Positions 1 through 10,404 of a stretch of DNA of 64,000 nucleotides are shown piece by piece. Made by a program: the position numbers and the translations under genes. The stretch comes from Meconema thalassinum (taxonomy: Eukaryota > Arthropoda > Insecta > Orthoptera > Tettigoniidae), in NCBI GenBank assembly GCA_946902985.2, contig OX336388.2, positions 287,596,526-287,660,525 on the forward strand, written 5' to 3'. The notes beneath the pieces are model-generated. The model ran no database searches. It was not told where the DNA came from and was given only the letters and a program-made list of their open reading frames with translations. Position 1 is the first letter of the stretch. The number at the start of each line of letters is the position of its first letter.

Positions 1-690
1 TGCGCTACCTAATGTGAAATTGATTTACTAAGCCAGAAGCCTTCCCTGGAGTGTACACAACATCTCACCCAAGTTTCATCGCTATGGGACGAATGGTATT
101 TGAACGCACATGGGACCTTTTTGAAACGCTTCGCGCGTCGACGCTCATTTGTTGAATCTATTCGTGCGCTATCTATTGTAAAATGGATTTACTAAGCCAA
201 ACACCTTCCCTGGAGCTCACTCAACATATCACCCAAGTTTCATGGCAATCGGATGAATGGTATATGAACGCATACGGGACTTTGATACGCTCTAACGTGC
301 AGAGACAAAAAGTAGAATTCGACATCACTGCCACCTTTGGTATACAACACAACTTTTCGCCACGGGCGGAGTGTATGTAATGGCGGTAGTTGCACAGGTT
401 GCGACCAGGTGGCTCTAACGTGCAGTGACAAACCGTCCAAAGACATCAGCTTTCACGAAGGCCAAGGCTATGGGTTTCCATGACGACTGTTTTTGACTGT
501 ATATTGTGGTTCTAAAATTGTGTGTAAATTGTGGTTCCAAAATTGTGTTCATTCCACCTACCGGGTCAGATTGTGAATCTAAACCATACATGGACCCACC
601 CTAATATATATACCAAATTCCATCAAAATCGGTTCAGTCGTTTAGGAGGAGTTCAGTCACATACACACGTGTCGAAGAATTATATATATA
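1..690. repeat. Two-copy direct repeat plus transposon-like tail
   Basis: Positions 1-130 and 165-295 are diverged direct copies (period ~164). Both contain GATTTACTAAGCCA, CTTCCCTGGAG and CACCCAAGTTTCAT. A further short echo, CTCTAACGTGCAG, occurs at about 289 and 413. At about 605-690 the sequence reads CCAAATTCCATCAAAATCGG, then a TTTAGGAGGAG stretch and ATATATATAAAG. Tails of this kind are common at the ends of insect dispersed repeats. No coding frame was recognised. Confidence 0.5.
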
Positions 691-1620
691 AAGATAAGTC
701 CCCGATTCTTGGAAGTCACCGGTAATCTCGAGAACCACTGCATGGAATTCGATGCAGTTTTCATCATTCTGTAAAGGATATTTCGAGGAAGGTTTCTGTA
801 GAAAATAATTTATTTATGATCAAAGGAAGCCGAGCAGTAACGATTTCAGTGAAAAAGTCGAAAACATACCTAGCGACCGTGCGCTCTTTAAGCTTACGCT
901 GGGCAAAACGTTACAAAATCTATATACGTTGAGTGTAAGAATTGTTCAGCATGAAAATTTCTACAAACACGTCCGGAAGAGCATATTTCCATCTTCAATA
1001 TATCGCCCACTATAAGTGTTTTTACGTTTTCATTTCTTCCAACAATCTTCATTCAATTACTGAGGCGACAGTTTACGAGCTGACTAGGGGCGAGTCTATC
1101 ACCCCAGTTACAGCCTAGCTAGCGGGCGAATATATTACCCCAGATACAGCCAGCAGCAAACTGTCGAGTCGTGTTGGGTTAAGACTTCAGAGAAGAGTGG
1201 TTGTGTTTGGAGTTTCCATGGAAGTGCAACTCGGCTTTTCTTCATTTCGTCTGTGAACTTTCCGTTCCGCAAAATACACAGTCAAGCTAAGATTGGACGG
1301 AAGGGGGATTTGTGTTTCATGCACCTCGCCATTCTTAAATTACGTCTGACAACAATTCATTGCTATCTAGATGATAATATAATTAATAGTCCAGTCAGTG
1401 ATTTTAACCCATCATGCCGAGACGTAAAACGGATATTGGTCGTAGTCCTTTGACATCGAAAAGAAAGCGCTTAAACACGTAATGCATTTGTAACTGTTCT
1501 CAAAGTAATTCAGTTTTTGTTGATTCTTTAGGAGTTTGCGACATAGCGGCCATGTAGCCCCGTGTACTTGGATGTGTGTGGAAAATCTTGGGCTACATGT
1601 TTTCAAAACTTACAGAACAA
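691..1620. other. No recognised feature
   Basis: AT-rich intergenic-type sequence. The only structure seen is a short direct repeat of a CACCCCAGTTACAGCC-like motif near 1097 and 1137. No convincing coding sequence was found on either strand. Confidence 0.4.
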
Positions 1621-1621
1621 T

Positions 1622-1890
1622 TTAAAACCTTCTTGTTCTTTTGTTGGTGTTCCTCTTCTTCCAAGCATCTGTTCTACGTGCCAATGCATCGTCACAAGTC
1701 CCATTCAACCAACTGTGCTTCCGTTTTGGAACTTTTAAGATTTTAACATTAGCTGCCTGTTGGATTGTTGACGTGCTGTCTGTCCAATTCTTCGATTCAA
1801 AAGTTATATAGTGGTGGTACTGTGCTCTAACCCCTTGATTGATTTTGAGTTTGGCCACATCATATGTATGAACACGTTCTTTTATTTTCG
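1622..1890 (-). pseudogene. LINE fragment, endonuclease-RT linker region
   Basis: A minus-strand open frame (119 codons, 1622-1981) carries KHSWLNGTCDDALARR followed by AWKKRNTNK. This resembles the (P/S)WWN-EC-AI--R--AW pattern between endonuclease and reverse transcriptase in RTE/Jockey-type LINEs. Upstream, YDVAKLK also fits that region. No endonuclease catalytic residues and no RT domain are attached, so this is a short relic. The family assignment rests on motif resemblance only. Confidence 0.45.
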
Positions 1891-1987
1891 GAGACTTCTT
1901 AGGAAGGATGTTGTACATTTCCCTACTCGATTGGGAAGGCATCATCAAGCAGCGTAGGCATATGAGTGCGGCATCAAACATTCATAA

Positions 1988-2703
1988 TAATAACTAGCAT
2001 TACCCGTCGCGGCTTCGCCCGCGAATATTCTAGTTGTTAAGAGTACACTTAGCAAAATCTCAATCATGAATGCTATGACTGATTTATCCTTGGTATGAAT
2101 AATCAGACTTTATCAATTCAGCTACTGGTGCAGTGGTTAGGGGTTTGTCATTCCTTCACAGGTGTATCAGAGCGAAGTTAGTTTTCTGGGAATATCACAG
2201 ACACTGTTAATTTAAGGGCCTTTAAATGTGGTTTACGGAGACCCTTTAAGTCGGGTGAAAAAGACCTTTCGTACCACACTCACACGTGAAAATTGCGTGA
2301 AAAAAAATTAGAGTGCCCCTTGACCCCCTTAAGCGCATTATACTGTATGTATTGATGAATTTTACAGCTTAATTTGGTTCAGTGATAACCTAATAACCGT
2401 CTGGAAACTTTCACAGTAATGTGATAATTGGAATTGCATTGCGTCTTACAGAAATAGATGGACCTGTGAGATTCTGTTGCCATGGTTACCGTGTTGCATT
2501 CTTTCATTATTTCATTGTAAATATACATGTTTTAAGGTATTTATTTAATTGTGAGGCATTTAAAGAGTAAGTGAGTGCGTTTCGCTTACGCAATGGGTTA
2601 TGCTGAACCTGTAGCTAAAACATATGTGTAGGTTGGTGTTAATGGAACCTTATTTTCGGTACAAAACTGAATGGGACTTTAGCAGGATAATATAGGGAGG
2701 GAT
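1988..2703 (+). repeat. Left arm of ~710-bp inverted repeat (family C)
   Basis: This arm is the reverse complement of 11345-12048 at high identity, read by eye with few gaps. Its outer edge is TAACTAGCATTACCCG followed by GGCTTCGCCCGCG. Its inner edge is ATAATATAGGGAGGGAT. Related, more diverged pieces occur at 3945-4402, 4920-5290 and 6140-6740. The arms could be terminal repeats of one ~10-kb element or two separate insertions in opposite orientation. Confidence 0.7.
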
Positions 2704-2745
2704 AATTGGAGATGACGGCCGTCTCGATCCTCTTATAAGAGGATG

Positions 2746-2753
2746 GTCATGTT
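2746..2753. repeat. Left 8-bp target duplication of hAT-like element
   Basis: GTCATGTT lies directly before the TAGAGCC terminus. The identical octamer lies directly after the other terminus at 9143-9150. A perfect 8-bp duplication is the hallmark of hAT insertion. Confidence 0.7.
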
Positions 2754-2783
2754 TAGAGCCCTGCGCGGATAAAGAAAACGTTA

Positions 2784-3800
2784 TCCACATCCGCTCCACA
2801 TCCACACGACTGTTATCCACATCCGCCCCGCATCCACACGACTGTTATCCACATCCGCCCCGCATCCACACGACTGTTATCCACATCCACCCCGCATCCA
2901 CACGACTGTTATCCACATCCGCTCCACATCCACACGACTGTTATCCACATCCGCTCCACATCCACACGACTGTTATCCGCATCCACCCCGCATCCACACG
3001 ACTGTTATCCACATCCGCTCTACATCCACACGACTGTTATCCGCATCCACCCCGCATCCACACGACTGTTATCCACATCCACCCCGCATCCACACGACTG
3101 TTATCCTCATCGGCTCCACATCCACATGACTGTTATCCACATCCGCTCCACATCCACACGACTGTTATCCACATCCGCTCCACATCCACATGACTGTTAT
3201 CCACATCCACCCCACATCCACACGACTGTTATCCTCATCCGCTCCACATCCACATGACTGTTATCCACATCCACCCCACATCCACACGACTGTTATCCAC
3301 ATCCGCTCCACATCCACATGACTGTTATCCACATCCACCCCACATCCACACGAGTGTTATCCACATCCGCCCCGCATCCACACGACTGTTATCCACATCC
3401 GCCCAGCATCCACACAACTGTTATCCACATCCGCTCCGCACCCACACAACTGTTATCCACATCCGCTCCACATCCACACGACTGTTATCCACATCCACCC
3501 CACATCCACACGACTGTTATCCGCATGCACACGACTGTTATCCACATCCGCCCCGCATCCACACGACTGTTATCCGCATCCGCCCCACATCCACACGGTT
3601 GTTATCCACATCCGCTCCACATCCACACGGTTGTTATCCACATCCGCTCCACATCCACACGACTGTTATCCACATCCGCTCCGCACCCACACAACTGTTA
3701 TCCTCATCCGCTCCACATGACTGTTATCCGCATCCGCCCCACATCCACACGACTTTTATCCGCCCCATATCTGCACGTTTGTTATCTGAATCTACTGGCA
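2784..3800 (+). repeat. 32-bp minisatellite, about 31 copies
   Basis: The unit is roughly GTTATCCACATCCGC(T/C)CC followed by (A/G)CATCCACACGACT. It is repeated head to tail with point variation (CACAC/CACAT, ACGACT/ACAACT) and a few shortened units near 3525 and 3715. Two overlapping long open frames here are purely translations of the 32-bp array: it lacks stops in two frames because 32 is not a multiple of three. They are not genes. Confidence 0.9.
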
Positions 3801-3944
3801 TTAGGGAATATTTTAACTAGATAAAGAATAACGCATTAAAACAACTTATTTTCATTTTGAGGAGGGTTTGTATGTCATGTGCTATGTTTAAAATGAATGT
3901 TAGACAGCCAGAATGGTATCCCTTTACAGCTCGGAGTTTTAATT

Positions 3945-4402
3945 ATACTTAACTAGCAGAAGTACCCGTTCTTCGTTGTTAACACCAGACATTATCAATT
4001 GAGCTACTGTTGCAATGGTTAGCAGTTTGTCATTCCTTCAAGTTTATCAGAACGAAGTTAGTTTACTGGGAATATCACACACACACTGTTTATTTAAGGC
4101 CCTTAAAATGTAGTTTTCGGAGACCCTTTATAGATTCCCGAATTTTGGGTCTCACATTGGGAAGCGCAACATATGCTTTGGTCGTCCTTCTAGGATATTT
4201 TTTATATTTCGCCTATTTTAGTACATATTGAGAAGTTTTTCTCTATATCCACCCTTCTAATGTATGAAAAGTACGGTGAAGAGTTTTATAAATGATTGGT
4301 GTATTGACTCTGATACCTAATTTTACGATGCACCAAGCATCCGAACACGAGGTATAGGCGTACATAAAGATACACAGAAAGACAGACAGACAATTCTATT
4401 GT
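3945..4402 (+). repeat. Diverged family C repeat copy
   Basis: It shares with 1988-2300 an ordered series of motifs: ACTAGCAGAAGTACCCG, GCAATGGTTAGCAGTTTGTC, GAACGAAGTTAGTTT, GGGAATATCACA and GGAGACCCTTTA. It ends in a GACAGACAGACA tail. Confidence 0.55.
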
Positions 4403-4652
4403 CTACAACATATTACCCAGATATACAAATATGGGTATATATACCACAGAGTATCAAATAAAATCATCCTTACGATGAACGCGTATGTCGACAAAAAAAA
4501 AGTTAAAATGTGCTCTCAGACTAAATTCTACAACATATTACCCAGATATCCAAATATGGGTATATCTACCACACAGTATCAAATAAAATCATCCTTACGA
4601 TGAACGCGTATGTCGACAAAAAAAAGTTAAAATGTGCTCTCAGACTAAATTC
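4403..4652 (+). repeat. Tandem duplication, 2 x 125 bp
   Basis: Copies at 4403-4527 and 4528-4652 are nearly identical. Both start CTACAACATATTACCCAGAT and end CTCAGACTAAATTC. Differences are a few substitutions (ATACAAAT/ATCCAAAT) and one A-run length change. Confidence 0.9.
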
Positions 4653-5388
4653 ACCTAACGTGTACTTCCTGACGTGAAATACATTTGAAAGCCTTGTAGA
4701 CGAAACGCAATACACCTCACATAAAAACTTACCCTCTACGTTGTGCTAGGTGCTCATACACAGGAAGACCCCTTTCATAAATTATAAAGGCTTGTGGTGC
4801 ATGAAAATTCAGGTTCTTTAGCCTCAAATAGCCCAAATTCCTAAAAGCCGCAAAAAATGCTGGTTCAATTCAGGAATTTTTGAAAATAATGTTGCTGTTT
4901 GGAGATATAATAGACCTTCTGTAGTATATGTCGAACGTGAAAATTGCATGAAAAAATTCTAGGTTACCCCTTCACCCCGTTAATTTCATTGATGAATTAT
5001 ACGGTCTACGTTAGTTCCGTGATAACCTTATAGCCATTTACAAACTTTCACAGAAATGTAATAAATGGAGTGACATTGCTTCTTACAGAAATAGAAGGAA
5101 AGTTGTATGCCACCCCTTGAGATAATGTTCTCATGGTTACCGATTTGCATTCCTTCATTAGTTTGTTAAATTAAATTAAATTAGTTTTCTGGGAATATTT
5201 CAGAAACTGATGGATTTAGAGCCTTATAATGTAGTTTTCGAGGACCCTTTAGGGCCCCCGAGTTTTGTTGCTGGCACCGAGGGGATTTATCTCGTCGTTG
5301 TACGCCATAATATAATACTAATAATAATATAATATAGGGAGAAATTATAACACCTATTTTTTATATTTTTAATTCAGCCAATGGCCAT
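4653..5388 (+). repeat. Family C repeat pieces
   Basis: 4920-5290 repeats the family C motif series (GTGAAAATTGCATGAAAAAA, CAAACTTTCACAGAAATGTA, CTTACAGAAATAGA, GTTTTCTGGGAATAT), rearranged relative to 1988-2703. The stretch before it (4653-4919) shows nothing recognisable. Confidence 0.45.
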
Positions 5389-6130
5389 GTGCTTTTCTTT
5401 TCAGGACGGGTCAGGGAAGGGATATTATCAGAGAAAGAAGCATTCACATCACGCATGAGCAAAATGGAAATGGCCTACCATTTAACTAGGGACATCTATA
5501 AGAAAAGGTCAATATCCTTCAACGCAAAACTAAAACATTACTGCAGTGTCATCCGTCCGGAGGTCTTGCATGCTTCTGAATGCCTCACGATTAACAAAAA
5601 AGGCTTGGTCGAGAAACTGGGGGCCAAAGAAAGGAACATTTTGAGAAAGATATTGGGTTCCATCAAAGACAATGGGGCAATACAGAAGACGGCATAACCA
5701 TGACCTAGGCTATATACTCATGTGGAGAAGATAAGCAACGTCGTCCGGAAGAGAAGGTTACCATTTTTTGGGCATGTGAAACGAATGAGCCCAGCGAGAC
5801 TGACCAACCGCAACATAACTTACTTTCAGGAGAGGAAAACAAAATGGGCCTGGTTCATTGAACTGGATAAAGATCTGAAAGAAGTGGGGATTACACCAAC
5901 AGACATTCAGGAGCGCACCCCACTCAATAGGAAACTTCAAGCTTGTAAAGTTTTACAAGAAAAACCGAAGCTGAAAACGGGAAAGATTTGGACCCAGGAA
6001 CGGAAGGAAATCCACCGAGAACGAATGCGGGCGTACAGGGCAAACATCAAATCCAGTAGGAGATGGTTGGTATGACGCGGTCCATAGATGGCCTATACGA
6101 AATGAATGAATGAATGAATGAATGAATAAT
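5389..6130 (+). pseudogene. LINE 3' end: RT C-terminal region with (GAAT)n tail
   Basis: Two open frames in one phase (5389-5697 and 5722-6075) are separated by two stop codons. They match the C-terminal part of RTE/Jockey-like reverse transcriptases. The first has KLKHYCSVIRPEVLHASE followed by LGAKERNILRKILG (the usual 'LLYG-E-W-L ... RKILG' block). The second has RKRRLPFFGHVKRM followed by WFIELDKDLKEVG. A terminal TGA at 6073 is followed 25 bp later by five to six GAAT units, the short-microsatellite 3' end typical of RTE-type LINEs. The copy is severely 5' truncated and starts after the catalytic domain. It sits among family C repeats. Confidence 0.7.
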
Positions 6131-6840
6131 ATGGGGATAGGAATATAATATACCTGCCGTACCACACCCGCAGGTGTAAATCGCGTGAAAAAATTCTAGA
6201 GTACCCCTTGATCCCCTTAAGCGCATTATACGTATTGATAAATTTTACGGCTTAATTTGGTTCCGTGATAACCTTCTAGCCGTTTTCAAACTTTCACACT
6301 AATGTAATTAATGGAATTGCATTGCGTCTTACAGCAATGAGAATCCGTTGGCATGGTTACTGGCTTGCATTCGTTCATTAGTTTATTAAATTAAATTAGT
6401 TTTCTGGGAATATCTCAAAAACGGTTGGTCTTCGGTCCTTAAAATGTGGTTTTCGGGGACCCGAGTTTTGTCTCTCACATTGAGGGGCTGAAAATGAGTT
6501 TTGTCTCGTCCTTCTACGCCTATTTCAGCATGTATTTTAAGGGGGTAGGCCCCCTTTTATGAGAGGTACGGAGAAGAGTTACATCAATGATTAGTGTCGT
6601 GCCTCTGATGGATATCTGTACCAAATTTTACGTTGATACACCCAGCAGTTCTCGAGTTATAAGGGAACAAATTTGTCCACAGACAAACAAACAGACAGAC
6701 AGACCAAAAATATATTTTCGCGCGCATCAATCATAAAACAGTCTGAAACGCGTAAACAACTCAAATTTCCGTAGAAATTCAGAGAAAAAAACACACATTT
6801 TCATTTTTCTATATAGAGAGATCTACTGCACCGCTCGGTG
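6131..6840 (+). repeat. Family C repeat copy with (CAGA)n tail
   Basis: Shares GTACCACACCCGCAGGTGTA, CCCCTTGATCCCCTTAAG, CAAACTTTCACACTAATGTA and GGGAATATCTCAAAAACGG with the arm at 1988-2703. It ends in ACAAACAAACAGACAGACAG near 6690-6710. Confidence 0.5.
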
Positions 6841-6867
6841 TTGACCGTATTTTATTGCACAGATTTT

Positions 6868-7227
6868 GGTTTTACTCGCTAACCGTTGGAGATATACGAA
6901 AAGTGATAAGGACCTTTCGGATAGAAAATTAAATGTTAAAGCTCATGTATACCATCAAAAGTTTGCTATTTCTTAGCGTTCTTCTTTTTATTTGAAAAGG
7001 AAATATGAAATTTTGAAACCAAAGGGTGTAGTGACGTCACAAATGTCGGTTTTACTCGCTAACTGTTGGAGATACACGAAAAGTGATAAGGACCTTTCGG
7101 ATAGGAAATTAAATTTCAAAGCTCGCATGTGCCATCAAAAGTTTGCTATTTCCTACCGTTCTCTTTTTATTTGATATGGAAGTATGAAATTTTTAAACCA
7201 AAGGGTCTAGTGACGTCACTAAAATGG
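6868..7227 (+). repeat. Tandem duplication, 2 x 180 bp, with TGACGTCA
   Basis: Copies start at 6868 and 7048 (GGTTTTACTCGCTAAC). Each ends in CAAAGGGT(G/C)TAGTGACGTCAC. The palindrome TGACGTCA is the cAMP-response-element consensus and is kept in both copies. A further tail (7290-7375) has AAATTTCATTTAAATCGGAC and (CAGA)n. Confidence 0.8.
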
Positions 7228-7390
7228 TCGCCATCTTTTAATAGTGCAAAATTTCGAAATCAAAAATATCCTATATGTAAACTTGGTAAATCAGCTACAT
7301 CCATGCAAAATTTCATTTAAATCGGACCAGTGGTTCTTGCGTTATTGAGTAACAGACAGACAGACAGACAGTCACACACCATCTCATTTT

Positions 7391-8902
7391 TAGCCTATTT
7401 TCAATTTTGAAGATATAGGCTTATGAGATCACCTTTTGTCAGTGTGTGTGTGCGTGTGAGTGTGTGTGTGTGTGAGGTGTGTGTGTGTGTCCCTAATAAA
7501 ATCTAAACGGCTGGAGCGATTTCAATGAAACTCAGTGGGTTCATAGCGCTATTCCCGGCGACCTCGACTGTGCTCTTCAAATTTTGTTACGTCTCACCAA
7601 TCCAACATGGCGGCTGTGCGAAATATTTCACTAGCATTCAATATCTCCGAAACTATTACCGATATCACCCTGAAATTGTGCACGGTGATAAAGGGCACTA
7701 CTAGAAGTTCATCTATGAGTCTTTCAAAAACCTGGTGACTACAAAACCAACATGGCGGCCAAGCGAAGTTGAGTCTTTTAAATAGACTTTTCTCACGATT
7801 TAACTATCCAAACGTAATGAAATTTGGTACAGCAATTGTTTATACAAATTGTAATGCACTGGAGTCTAATTTAGTTCAATTGTTTACATAACCTCAAAAT
7901 GGCGGCTGTGCGAAATATTTCACTGACATTCTATATCTCCGAAACTATTACAGATATCACCCTGCAATTTTGTACGGTGATAAAGGGTACTGATACAAGT
8001 TTATCTGTGTATATTTCATAAACCTGTAAAGTACAAAACGAACATGGCGACCAAGCGAATTTGAAATATTTTAATAGACTTTTCTCGTGATTTAACTCTC
8101 TGAGCGCAGTGAAATGTGGTACAGTAAATGATTTTGCAGATTGTAATGCACTGCCATCTAATTTAATTCAATTTTTTACATAACCTCAAGATGGCGGCTG
8201 TGCGAAATTTTAAAATTAAGTTTTTATTTCTTGTGTCGTAATCATGCGATCGAAGTGAAAGTTTGAATAATGAACCTAGGCAATAATTGTCCTTGAATGG
8301 TACACAACTCTATGGCCTATACATATAACAATCATAAATGGCGAGCTTCCGAAATATTTTGACGGTTCTCAATATCTATGAATCTTTTACAGCAACCAAA
8401 CTGATTTTTTTTATGTTCATAGAGACTATGAACATATGTTCACCTATAGGACTTTCAGAAACCTGGTGAGCTCAAATCCTACATGGCGGCGACGTGAAGT
8501 ATAAATATTTAAATGGACGTTTTTCGCGAATTAACTATCCGAGTGCCGTGAAACGTTGCACGTTAAATGCTTATACAAATATTGATCCACTGGCATCTAA
8601 TTTATTTCAATTGTTTGCATAATCACAAGATGGCTGCTGTGCGTAATTATAAAATCTCGTTTTTACATCTTGTGTTCTAATCATGCGATTGAAGTTTGAA
8701 TACCACACGTACACAATAATCTTAATGTAGTAGTACAAAAATAAAAACCCAACCTGGTGACCATCTGAAATATTTAGACGGTTCTCAATATCTACGAATC
8801 TGTTACAGCAATTTGACTGAAATTTTGTATGTTTATAGAGGCAATTAACATGAGCAGGATATATGAAAATAGGCTGTACGGTTCTTCACGGAACTACTTG
8901 TT
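7391..8902 (+). mobile_element. Helentron/DINE-like element, family A copy 1
   Basis: Starts TAGCCTATTTTC. Ends GAAAATAGGCTGTACGG, then TTCTTCACGGAACTACTTGT. The 5' end is inverted-repeated just inside the 3' end, and a short stem-loop (GTTC/GAAC) closes the 3' terminus. T precedes and T follows the element, with no target duplication. Internally it has ~287-bp repeats, each with ATGGCGGC (7604, 7749, 7896, 8188). Asymmetric terminal inverted repeats, a 3' hairpin and a T/T target are described for Helentrons and their non-autonomous derivatives (DINE-1/HINE). No Rep/helicase frame is present. A (GT)n run lies at 7440-7490. Confidence 0.6.
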
Positions 8903-9142
8903 ATATATTAGTATGATGACGTAATTTGAATGAGATTAGCTTAAATCATCATGTTACAATTGTCATGAAAAAAAAAACATTAACATCCGGTTTCTAGTAA
9001 CGAAATTCGACAACTGCGGATTGTATTCTGAAAGCTATCCTCAAATTTACTCTGAACATTATCTGCAGCTTAACCGCTATCCGCAGAGCAATGCAAACTA
9101 TATCCGCATGGCGAAAAATGTTGCGGATATCCGCAGGCTTTA
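8903..9142. repeat. 3' subterminal part of hAT-like element
   Basis: Contains ACCGCTATCCGCAGAGC, ATATCCGCATGGCG and GCGGATATCCGC before the TTTA terminus. These mirror the ATCCGC motifs beside the 5' terminus. Confidence 0.5.
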
Positions 9143-9150
9143 GTCATGTT
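9143..9150. repeat. Right 8-bp target duplication of hAT-like element
   Basis: GTCATGTT, identical to 2746-2753. Confidence 0.7.
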
Positions 9151-9373
9151 CAGAGAGCAGCTCTCACCGTTACGATCTGGAAACCGAAGGATCTCAACCC
9201 AAACAAAGGCAGTAGGACACTTTAAGTAAGGTTTTCCAGTAACACGTTAGTACCCATTTCCATTATTCAAACGATAACTGCAGCTCCGCCATGATTGTTT
9301 ACAATCCTGCAATCCCTAAAAAATGAGAGCGTTCCTAAGTACTCTCCGCCTTCTGAATGATTACACGCACACA

Positions 9374-10404
9374 TAATCCCCCGATTAATCACATTTATCG
9401 TAGCATGTAAATTTTTTGGAACAGAATATCTCTGTAACATTAGAGTAGATAGAAATATAAGGTACGTTCAAAAAGTAACGAGCCGGAGGCATAATTACAG
9501 AAACCAGTACCTGTATGTTAGAAGTATTGGCCCTGGCTATTGAGGCACTTGTCCCACTGTGACACGAGGCGGTGAATGGCTGTCTCATAAAATTCCCTGG
9601 GCTGCGATGTGAACCAGTTCCGCACGTACAGCTGGACGTCGGCGTCCGATGTGAATCGTTGGCCCCACAGAGCCCTTTTCAGGGGACCAAACATGGCGTA
9701 ATCACAGGAGAGGGGTCTGGACTGTAAGGAGGGTGGCTGAGAACCTCCCATTTGAATCTATGCAGGAGTGCCGCGACTGTGTTGGCCGTAAGAGGTCGTG
9801 CATTGTCGTGGAGCGAGCACGGCGGCTATGACGTTCACTGTCACTCGGCGGTCCTGGGCAATGAGTACATCAACCGGCTGGACGTTGTCATCGGTAATGC
9901 AGGGGGGTGCCCCAGACCGGGCATCATCAGCTAACGACACCCGTCCTTCCCTGAAGCGGTTGTGCCACGCCTTGACCCTTGCAAGGGACATGCAGTGTTC
10001 GCCGTACACTTGTGACATTCGGCGATGAATGTCCTTTTCCGCTACTCCTTCCGCTGTCAGAAACCGAACATCACCTCTTTGTTCTTCGGCTGACGCCTCC
10101 ATGTCACTGTTTGCAATGCGACTGGTGGCGTTGGACGATTGATGCATGCTGCTGCTATCTTTGTATCGTCACGTGATGTGCACGCGTGCCCTCTAGCGAC
10201 CGGAAATGACCTTCCTAGCTCTGGTCGGAATCACACCTCGTTACACACGCCACGATTAGCCGATGTAGTCACTGGTTTGCGCATTTCAGCCTCCGGCTCG
10301 TTACTTTTTGAACGCACCTTATATTTCTATCTACTCTAATGTTACCGAGATATTCTGTTCCAAAAAGTTTACATGCTACGATAAATGTGATTAATCGGGG
10401 TATT
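9374..10404 (-). mobile_element. Mariner element with ~115-bp inverted ends, internally deleted
   Basis: Arms 9374-9489 and 10288-10404 are near-perfect inverted repeats. Their inner edges carry GTTCAAAAAGTAACGAGCC, a typical mariner TIR. The interior encodes a mariner transposase on the minus strand, with an internal deletion. Classic mariner TIRs are ~30 bp, so the outer ~85 bp of each arm is unusual. It may mean an extended TIR or insertion into a palindromic element. Confidence 0.8.
9518..10147 (-). pseudogene. Mariner transposase pseudogene (deleted core)
   Basis: The N-terminal frame (10147 to 9758; probable natural start Met at about 10102, MEASAEEQRGDVRFL) has the mariner helix-turn-helix IHRRMSQVYGEHCMS and AWHNRFREGR. 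It then runs on through DDARSG. At about 9830 the reading moves into another frame with HDNARPLT and HPPYSPD, the region of the second and third catalytic aspartates. The C-terminal frame (9751-9518) has CDYAMFGPLKRALWGQRF and ends near QWDKCLNSQGQYF. The block with the first catalytic Asp is missing and there are at least two frame changes, so it cannot encode active transposase. Total length is about 195 codons against ~345 for the family. Confidence 0.85.

Larger units (their letters stand above)
2754..9142. mobile_element. hAT-like DNA transposon, composite, non-autonomous
   Basis: The 5' terminus begins TAGAGCCCTGCGCGGATA. The reverse complement of the 3' terminus begins TAAAGCCTGCGGATA. 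Both ends carry GCGGAT/ATCCGC subterminal motifs, and both are bordered by GTCATGTT. TIRs starting TA(G/A)AGCC with an 8-bp duplication fit the hAT superfamily. No hAT transposase is visible inside. The ~6.4-kb body is filled with a 32-bp minisatellite, family C repeats, a LINE 3' end and a complete Helentron-like copy (7391-8902). The original element was probably much smaller. Confidence 0.6.

Noticed and set aside
2784..3800. CRISPR-like array
   Set aside because: Units are contiguous 32-bp tandem copies without unique spacers, and the genome is eukaryotic.
3254..3824. Two overlapping long frames rich in His/Pro/Thr
   Set aside because: They are translations of the 32-bp minisatellite in alternative phases. 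No non-repeat coding sequence is attached.
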